From positions 164,056,793 to 164,120,792 of the forward strand of contig NC_064819.1 of assembly GCF_024166365.1 (NCBI RefSeq): a stretch of DNA of 64,000 nucleotides. Direction: 5' to 3'. The position numbers were made by a program, and so were the translations under genes. This DNA is from Elephas maximus indicus. Lineage: Eukaryota; Chordata; Mammalia; Proboscidea; Elephantidae. The first letter of the stretch is position 1. Each line of letters begins with the position of its first letter. The notes under the pieces are model-generated. The model worked only from the letters and a program-made list of their open reading frames with translations, was not told the DNA's origin and ran no database searches. Shown here piece after piece: positions 58,182 to 64,000 of this stretch.

Positions 58182-58294
58182 TCAGTCAGCTGTGATGAGA
58201 AGCAAAGCAGTTTTGTTTGCAGTTGTAAATCGTAACACTGGCTCTCCTTGTCCAAACCCATGGCCATTCCCTAGTATCTTTGCCCCATACTTCC
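58182..58294 (-). CDS. candidate alternative terminal exon (weak)
   Basis: Minus strand: acceptor cttaaaacatttttcag, then two bases completing a codon and K-Y-G-A-K-I-L-G-N-G-H-G-F-G-Q-G-E-P… ending T-A-D and TGA. Entry phase (1) equals that of the 59815-60104 exon, so it could in principle replace it. A strong donor-like tgg|gtaagg lies just downstream of the stop. Open length alone (37 codons) is within chance. Confidence 0.2.
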
Positions 58295-59079
58295 CTGAAA
58301 AATGTTTTAAGCCAACACAAACGATGTCTTCAGAAATAGAGTGCCTTAGCAAACAGAGGTAATCCCAACAGTTCCTGTGCTCTATGGGGAGGAAGAGGGA
58401 GTACAGAAAGGGCCTGGGTGATCCTTAAGAAACGTTAAGATTTGTCTTCAACAGCTGTTCTCCTCCCACTGAGCAAGGGCTGAAAACACCAGAAAAGTTG
58501 CATTCGTGAACTGCATAGTCTATCACTGCACAAAGTGCCTAATATATGTAACATGATCCTCTTCCTACTTCATCTTTTCAATACATCCTGCAAGGTTCGT
58601 TTTCAAAAAGACATTACAAGTTGGCAAGCTTCTGCCTACAAAAAATCAATCAAATGCGTTCCCCTTCACCTCTATTAAACCCGCCATATTCCTGAGCTTT
58701 ATTCCTTAAAAATAAACAAACATGGGCAACCTAACACTCTGGAGTCGGCAGAGGACAGCATTCCAGCATGAGTTCCGGCAATGAAAGAAATACTTTCCTG
58801 CAAAAACAGAGTAGAATCGAAGACCGTTTGTAGCTGTTGATGACTTGTAACATTTCTAAGGTTCTTCCAACAAAAGATTTCAATTCAAGCAAGATCACAA
58901 AAAGGAACAATGGCAGAGTTCTAACCATGACTTTCGTATGTGTTACATTTGCTGGCTGTTGCAATCGACTGTCTGTGGCTGTTGTTGCCTGGATATGGGG
59001 ATTCCTTTGCCCTCCAATCTTGACACATATGAAAGCACAACAAAGAATAAAATTTTTTGTTTATGTCACACCTCTTCCA

Positions 59080-59330
59080 AGAGGTTTAAAGCGCCTTACA
59101 AATGTTACCACATGAATCCTCACAACATCCCTGTGAGGTAGGTTGGTGGAGAGTAGTTATCCCCACTTTACAGGTGGGGGAAATGAGGCACACAAGAGTT
59201 AAAGGGCTTGCCCAAAATCACACAGCTAGTCAGTGGCAGAGCTTAGAATAAAACTTATACTGATTAGCACCTAGCACAGTGCTTTGCACATTGCAGGTGT
59301 TCATTAAATATCTGTGAATTTTATTTATGT
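59080..59330. mobile_element. MIR (antisense) followed by L2/MIR-type 3' tail
   Basis: 59080-59265 is antisense MIR ('ccacatgaatcctcacaaca', 'ccccactttacaggtggggg', 'cacacagctagtcagtggca'). 59266-59330 is a sense tail ('gcacctagcacagtgctttg'). Confidence 0.75.
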
Positions 59331-59814
59331 CTCAACATACAATATACACACATCAAGTACAAGCAGCCACCACAGAACATTCATCTCCTACATGTTTTCT
59401 GATGGTCTCTCCCAAGACTTCGGGACCCTGGCGGATGCAGGATGTTCAAGGATCCAGCTTCCAACTAAGCCCTCAACTTGAAGAGGATCAGCATAAACGC
59501 TATCTGTAGGCAACCTGCTCTTTCATCTGCTTTACCATACAACACTGGTTTTGTCACGAAAACAAAAATGGATTTCAGGAACCATGCTGACTTTTTTTTT
59601 TTTTTTTTGCCTATTCATTTTAAATGAAGCCATCTGAATGGTTCTGTGTCTGTTCTTACAAAAAAAGAAATAAGGCGGCTATAGTCCAGTTAGCATGTGA
59701 AAACTGTGCCAAGCACGGAGCTCTCTTCCCAGCTCGAATGGGCATCTACCTGGGAAAGCTGGACGAACCCCAGGAATGGCAGCTCCGATAGCAGAGGGTC
59801 AGAGAGGCTAGACG

Positions 59815-60517
<703 letters not shown>

Positions 60518-60825
60518 TTCATTCATTCCACAAATATTTGTAGTGTGTTATTATAGACTGGGTACTATGCCAAGTGACGTAGTGGTTAAGTGCTACAGCT
60601 GCTAACCAAAGGGTCACAGTTCGAATCCGCCAGGCACTCCTTGGAAACTCTATGGGGCAGTTCTACTCTGTCCTATAGGGTCGCTATGAGTCGGAATCGA
60701 CTCAATGGCACTGGGTTTGGTTTTTCTTTTTTTGTTTGTTTACTATGCCAAGTAGTTGAGAGAAGTTATATTAGATGAAAACTTTGCCCCAAATAATCCA
60801 TGAAATGGATAACTTAGACGGATGA
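60518..60825 (-). mobile_element. L2 LINE 3' end, split by AfroSINE
   Basis: Antisense L2: 'cattcattcattccacaaat', 'ctgggtactatgccaagt', continued after the SINE at 60741. Confidence 0.65.
60576..60740 (+). mobile_element. AfroSINE with perfect target-site duplication
   Basis: Sense copy lacking only about 13 bases of the head (gacgtagtggttaagtgcta … ctgggtttggtttttc). Exact 13-bp duplication tactatgccaagt at 60563-60575 and 60741-60753, so it is relatively young. Confidence 0.95.
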
Positions 60826-61186
60826 GTGTGCCTGTGAACACACTTAGTAAAACAGATTTTTTTTTTAATTTAAATTAAAAAGCTGCATCCACAATCGGGA
60901 TTATGCTCAGTCAGTGGACTACTTCTTTTTCATGTGAATTGAAGGAACACTTTTGTTAAATCTCTAAAATTGTCTAGGCATTTGCCTAAAAGATGGCACA
61001 ATATTTGGCTTTCCAGTCATAATTGCAAAGGAAAAAGAAACAGGGTGAGTTTACACCTTTGTCCACCAGATGGCAACATTGCTTATAAACATATGTTTCG
61101 TCATTCTCTCTTCTAGGACTATCACCCTTAAGAATACTCTGTATGTTTATTTTTTTTTAAGTTATATAAACATTCATTTACTTACT
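60826..61186. other. non-coding gap
   Basis: T-run at 60859-60868 and at 61150-61158; no gene seen. Confidence 0.4.
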
Positions 61187-61307
61187 ATATAAATAATCCA
61201 CGTTTTATTGCAGATTAGAAAATACATATAAGCAAAAAATTAAAGAATTATCAAGAACCCATTCTCCATAACATTTTAGTTTATACTCTTCCAGAAATGT
61301 ATACTTA
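61187..61307 (+). repeat. large inverted repeat, left arm
   Basis: 121 bp, about 92% identical to the reverse complement of 61521-61642. Confidence 0.95.
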
Positions 61308-61520
61308 TATATGCATATATATTATATTATATGTTATATAAGTATTATATATGATATATATAACATTTTATATATAACATATGCATATATAATATATATT
61401 ATATATAATGTATATTATATATAGCATATATTATATTTTTTAGCATTTTTTATATAATATTTTTTATATGCGTATATATTATATATATAACATATAAGTA
61501 TATAAGTATAAATTTATATA
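61308..61520. repeat. AT-only palindromic spacer between inverted arms
   Basis: About 213 bp, almost entirely A and T with many tatata/atgcatat units. Self-complementary at many scales. Confidence 0.95.
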
Positions 61521-61642
61521 TAAGTATAAATTTCTGGAAGAATATAAACTAAAATGTTATGGAGAATGGGGTTCTTGATAATTCTTTCATTTTTTTGCTT
61601 ATTTGTATTTTCTAATCTGCAACAAAACATGGATTACTTATA
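61521..61642 (-). repeat. large inverted repeat, right arm
   Basis: Reverse complement of 61187-61307 with roughly 9-10 differences including two one-base indels. Confidence 0.95.
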
Positions 61643-62085
61643 TAATTTTTATATAAACATATAGGATTTAATATATGCTGTTTCCTAATCCACTTTTGTC
61701 TACTTAACATGTAATGAAAATCTTTCAATTTCAGTAAATACTCTTTTCTCTACGACCATCTTGATAATTGCATAATAAAAACCCAAAATCAAACCAGTTG
61801 CCATAGAGTCGACTCTGACTCACATCGACCCTATAAGACAGGGTAGAACTGCCCCATAGGGTTTCCAAGGCAAAGCTGGTGGATTCAAACTCTCAACCTT
61901 TTGGTTAGCAACCAAGCTCTTAACCACTGCTCCACCAGGGTTCCAGTTACATAATGGTTATTTCTTTATCTGGATATATCACAGCTTTTACCAATCTCTA
62001 TTGAAGGCCATTTAGGTTATTTCTATATTAAAACTGTTGATTATGATATGTAAGTACTTTCATTCTTCTGCTAAAGAAAATAATA
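61643..62085 (-). mobile_element. old L1M 3' region, split by AfroSINE
   Basis: Antisense: 'tgtctacttaacatgtaatg', 'aatctttcaatttcagtaaa', then after the SINE 'gaaggccatttaggttattt'. Confidence 0.6.
61786..61946 (-). mobile_element. AfroSINE
   Basis: Antisense full-length copy, 'ccagttgccatagagtcgac' to 'ccactgctccaccagggttc'. Probable imperfect target-site duplication gcataat/tacataat. Confidence 0.92.
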
Positions 62086-62235
62086 CATTCTTATTTTGGA
62101 AAATTTAAGAAATGTATAAATGCATAAAAAAATGCATAAGAAAACAAAAAGCACCTAAGATCCACTCATAATTAACATTTCAGTATCATTTCTTTCAGTA
62201 CTCTTGGTTTTTATTATTTTACCTCACTACCATTT
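62086..62235 (-). mobile_element. possible L1M remnant
   Basis: 'ataatacattcttattttgg', 'cataattaacatttcagtat' resemble the older L1 tract also seen in the inverted repeat arms. Low certainty. Confidence 0.4.
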
Positions 62236-62236
62236 T

Positions 62237-62400
62237 TGGAGCCCTGGTGGCACAGTAGTTAAGAGTTCACCAACTAACCAAAAGGTTGGCAGTTCAAATC
62301 TACCACCTGCTCCTTGGAAACCCTATAGGGCAGTTCTACTCTGTCTTACAGGGTCACCGTGAGTCAGAATCGACTTGACAGCAACAGGTTTGGTTTTGGT
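62237..62400 (+). mobile_element. AfroSINE
   Basis: Sense full-length copy, 'ggagccctggtggcacagta' to 'caacaggtttggttttgg'. Likely target-site duplication attattttacctca/attattacctcat at 62213-62226 and 62409-62421. Confidence 0.93.
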
Positions 62401-62831
62401 TATCATTATTATTACCTCATGTAACATTATTATAAAACTTTTTCTCATGTCATTGAAGTTTTCACAAACTGATTGCTGTTTTATTTAAATGAAAACATCC
62501 CCTAAAAATATAACAAAGCAAATCTCCCTCCTTCCTGGATCCTGTAAACCAGTGGAACATGTATTGACTTCTGGTCATCATTTCCAGTCTTCTCCTATCA
62601 TAACAGCTCAACTCACACTACAGAAGAGTCCACTTTGACTGCCATCTACCTAGAGACATTTACTCACAGGCTTAGGAGCCAGAAGCCAAGGAGACAACAT
62701 CATTGCTTCTTGTGGGCAGAAGCACGTAAATTCTTCACAATCATGGAACACCTCACCAGGTGTTGCTATCAATCATAAGTAACCAAGAATCAAATAAAGA
62801 TATGAAGACAGCAGCAAGGAGGAGGGAAAGG
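62401..62831. other. non-coding gap
   Basis: No gene or repeat assigned. Confidence 0.35.
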
Positions 62832-63272
62832 AACAGAGAAGTCCTGAGGGAGTAGGTGAGTAGTGGGACACAGACCTCGAATTCTCGTAAAAAGACCAGA
62901 CTTAATGGTCTGACTGAGACTAGAGGGACCCCGGAGGACATGGTCCCCAGACCTTCTGTGAGCCCAAGACAGGAACCATTCCCAAAGCCAACTCTTCAGA
63001 CAGGGATTGGACTGGAGTATAAGATAGAAGATGAGTAGTGAGCTTCTTGGATCAAGTAGACACATGAGACTATGTCAGCAGCTCCTGTCTGCAGGGGAGA
63101 TGAGAAGGCAGAGGGGAACACAGGGTGGAGAGAAGGAGTGTGCTATCTCATTAGGAGGAGAGCAGCTAGGAGTACATAGCAAGGTGTATTAAATTTTTGT
63201 ATGAGAGACTGACTTGATTTGTAAACTTTCATTTAAAGCACAATAAAAATAAAAAAATATATTTAAAAAAAT
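62832..63272 (+). mobile_element. L1-type 3' UTR, 5' truncated
   Basis: 'aaaaagaccagacttaatgg', 'gaccccggaggacatggtcc', 'ccaactcttcagacagggat', ending 'tttaaagcacaataaaaata' and A-rich tail. Probable target-site duplication ggagggaaagga (62819-62830) and ggaggaaaagga (63274-63285). Related to 42750-43195 and 47160-47560. Confidence 0.8.
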
Positions 63273-63285
63273 GGAGGAAAAGGAT

Positions 63286-63804
63286 CCAACAGGGATGAAA
63301 TATCAAAGATGAATTAAGGTTACTTCACAGTAGAGCCTGGGGACCAGCCCGTTTGCCTCAATCAAATCTACTCCCTAGGAATTCCTGCCATCCTGCCATG
63401 GGCTGCGAGCCTTCATCCACAGTCTGCCGTCACCAACACATACAACTACAACAAATACAAACGCCGATGGCCCTGCAAAGGCCAGCTCTAGAAGCAGTTG
63501 CTATCTTCATTATACTAATGTATTGGGGACCACAGGTGACTTCAATAATGCCCCTGGACGAATTGGCATTGTTTTTATAATCTTATTCTCATTCTGTTGT
63601 TTTCTGTTTCAGGAGGTTCTGTCTCCATCCTTGGCCCTGAGGAAATTAACTGTTTGCATTTTACATGTCTGAATGCTTGGACAAAGAGTCGGGAAGCCTG
63701 TGTTCTGGTCTTTGCTCTAACAGCAATGTTAATGCACCTCGTGACTTTTACAAATTAGATTTCTCACTTGGAAAACGATGCAGGCAGGGGCACAGAGCAA
63801 TAGA
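63286..63804. other. non-coding gap
   Basis: No gene seen. A plus-strand acceptor-like ttttctgtttcag at 63600-63612 precedes an unremarkable open stretch. Confidence 0.4.
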
Positions 63805-63805
63805 A

Positions 63806-63999
63806 GGATTGCTCAGCAGCTTCCAATCCTGGTTGCACACAAGAATCACTTGGTAAGCTTTTAAAAATACCAGTGCCCAGGCCTCACCCACAAAGAATCT
63901 GATTTAAGTGGTCTGGAATACGGCCAGGTCACAGACGCGTTTTAAAAGCTTCACAGGTGATTCTAACGTGCAGCCTGGGTTGACAATCACTGAACTAGA
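63806..63999. mobile_element. hAT-Charlie MITE (MER58-like)
   Basis: 'ccaatcctggttgcacacaa', 'aagcttttaaaaataccagt' at left and 'ttttaaaagcttcacaggtg', 'gcagcctgggttgacaatca' at right form the near-palindrome of this family. It probably reaches the window edge. Confidence 0.7.
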
Positions 64000-64000
64000 T

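Larger units (their letters stand above)
52687..59814. other. repeat-poor region downstream of the minus-strand coding exon
   Basis: Seven kilobases with few interspersed repeats (MIR/L2 traces at 55790-55870 and 59080-59330), several A/T homopolymers (53581-53600, 53753-53766, 59590-59608) and an old local duplication (56343-56557 versus 57119-57347). Continuous with the 3' side of the coding exon at 59815. It may be a long 3' UTR or intronic. Antisense TTTATT hexamers (AATAAA on the minus strand) occur at 59320-59325 and 57944-57949, but the true polyadenylation site cannot be chosen from sequence alone. Confidence 0.45.

Noticed and set aside
58731..59115. 77-aa minus and 92-aa plus ORFs as exons
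   Set aside because: Antiparallel open frames over the same bases, no matching acceptor/donor pair, no recognisable protein.
63353..63856. Plus-strand ORFs of 63-75 aa with an acceptor-like tract at 63600
   Set aside because: Composition and length unremarkable; no donor or continuing frame.

Overview
The window is vertebrate, and specifically placental-mammal, nuclear DNA. It is dominated by interspersed repeats and has almost no protein-coding content. Two repeat classes point to an afrotherian, most likely an elephant. One is about two dozen copies of a roughly 160-200 bp tRNA-like SINE (AfroSINE type). The other is four copies of a BovB-like RTE retrotransposon (RTE1 type) ending in (AAC)n, whose 3' end matches the SINE tail. 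Species assignment is an inference from these families. There is no prokaryotic operon, CRISPR array or phage.

Layout. 1-12 kb is an RTE graveyard: copies A (-), B (+), C (-, full length with a 12-bp target-site duplication) and D (+, internally deleted). C and D are both nested in one old antisense L1. 12-24 kb carries MIRs, AfroSINEs, an L2, an L1 3' end, a MaLR-like LTR and a processed NDUFA11 pseudogene (18559-18950). 24-37 kb holds hAT-type DNA elements, a chimeric SINE with a tRNA-Gly-like head, an L2 broken by two younger insertions, and more MIRs and SINEs. 37-40.6 kb has an unusual hairpin-rich element with terminal inverted repeats and a 107-bp direct duplication. 40.9-47.6 kb is a cluster of L1-derived elements, including a 2.3-kb ORF-less unit with L1-like 5' and 3' ends. 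48-50 kb holds LTR-like repeats. 50.7-59.8 kb is repeat-poor and contains an old local duplication.

The only convincing cellular coding sequence is a minus-strand terminal exon, 59815-60104. It has a 3' splice acceptor and encodes about 96 residues of an acidic, Ser/Thr-rich C-terminus that I cannot name. The repeat-poor DNA downstream of it may be a long 3' UTR or introns, and two weaker candidate terminal exons lie there. 60.5-64 kb returns to repeats and includes a 120-bp-arm inverted repeat around an AT-only core.

The mobile elements form an interacting set. AfroSINEs and the short RTE derivatives carry the RTE tail and were presumably mobilised by the RTE reverse transcriptase. The NDUFA11 retrocopy and the ORF-less L1 unit depend on L1 machinery. 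No intact retrotransposon reading frame remains in the window.
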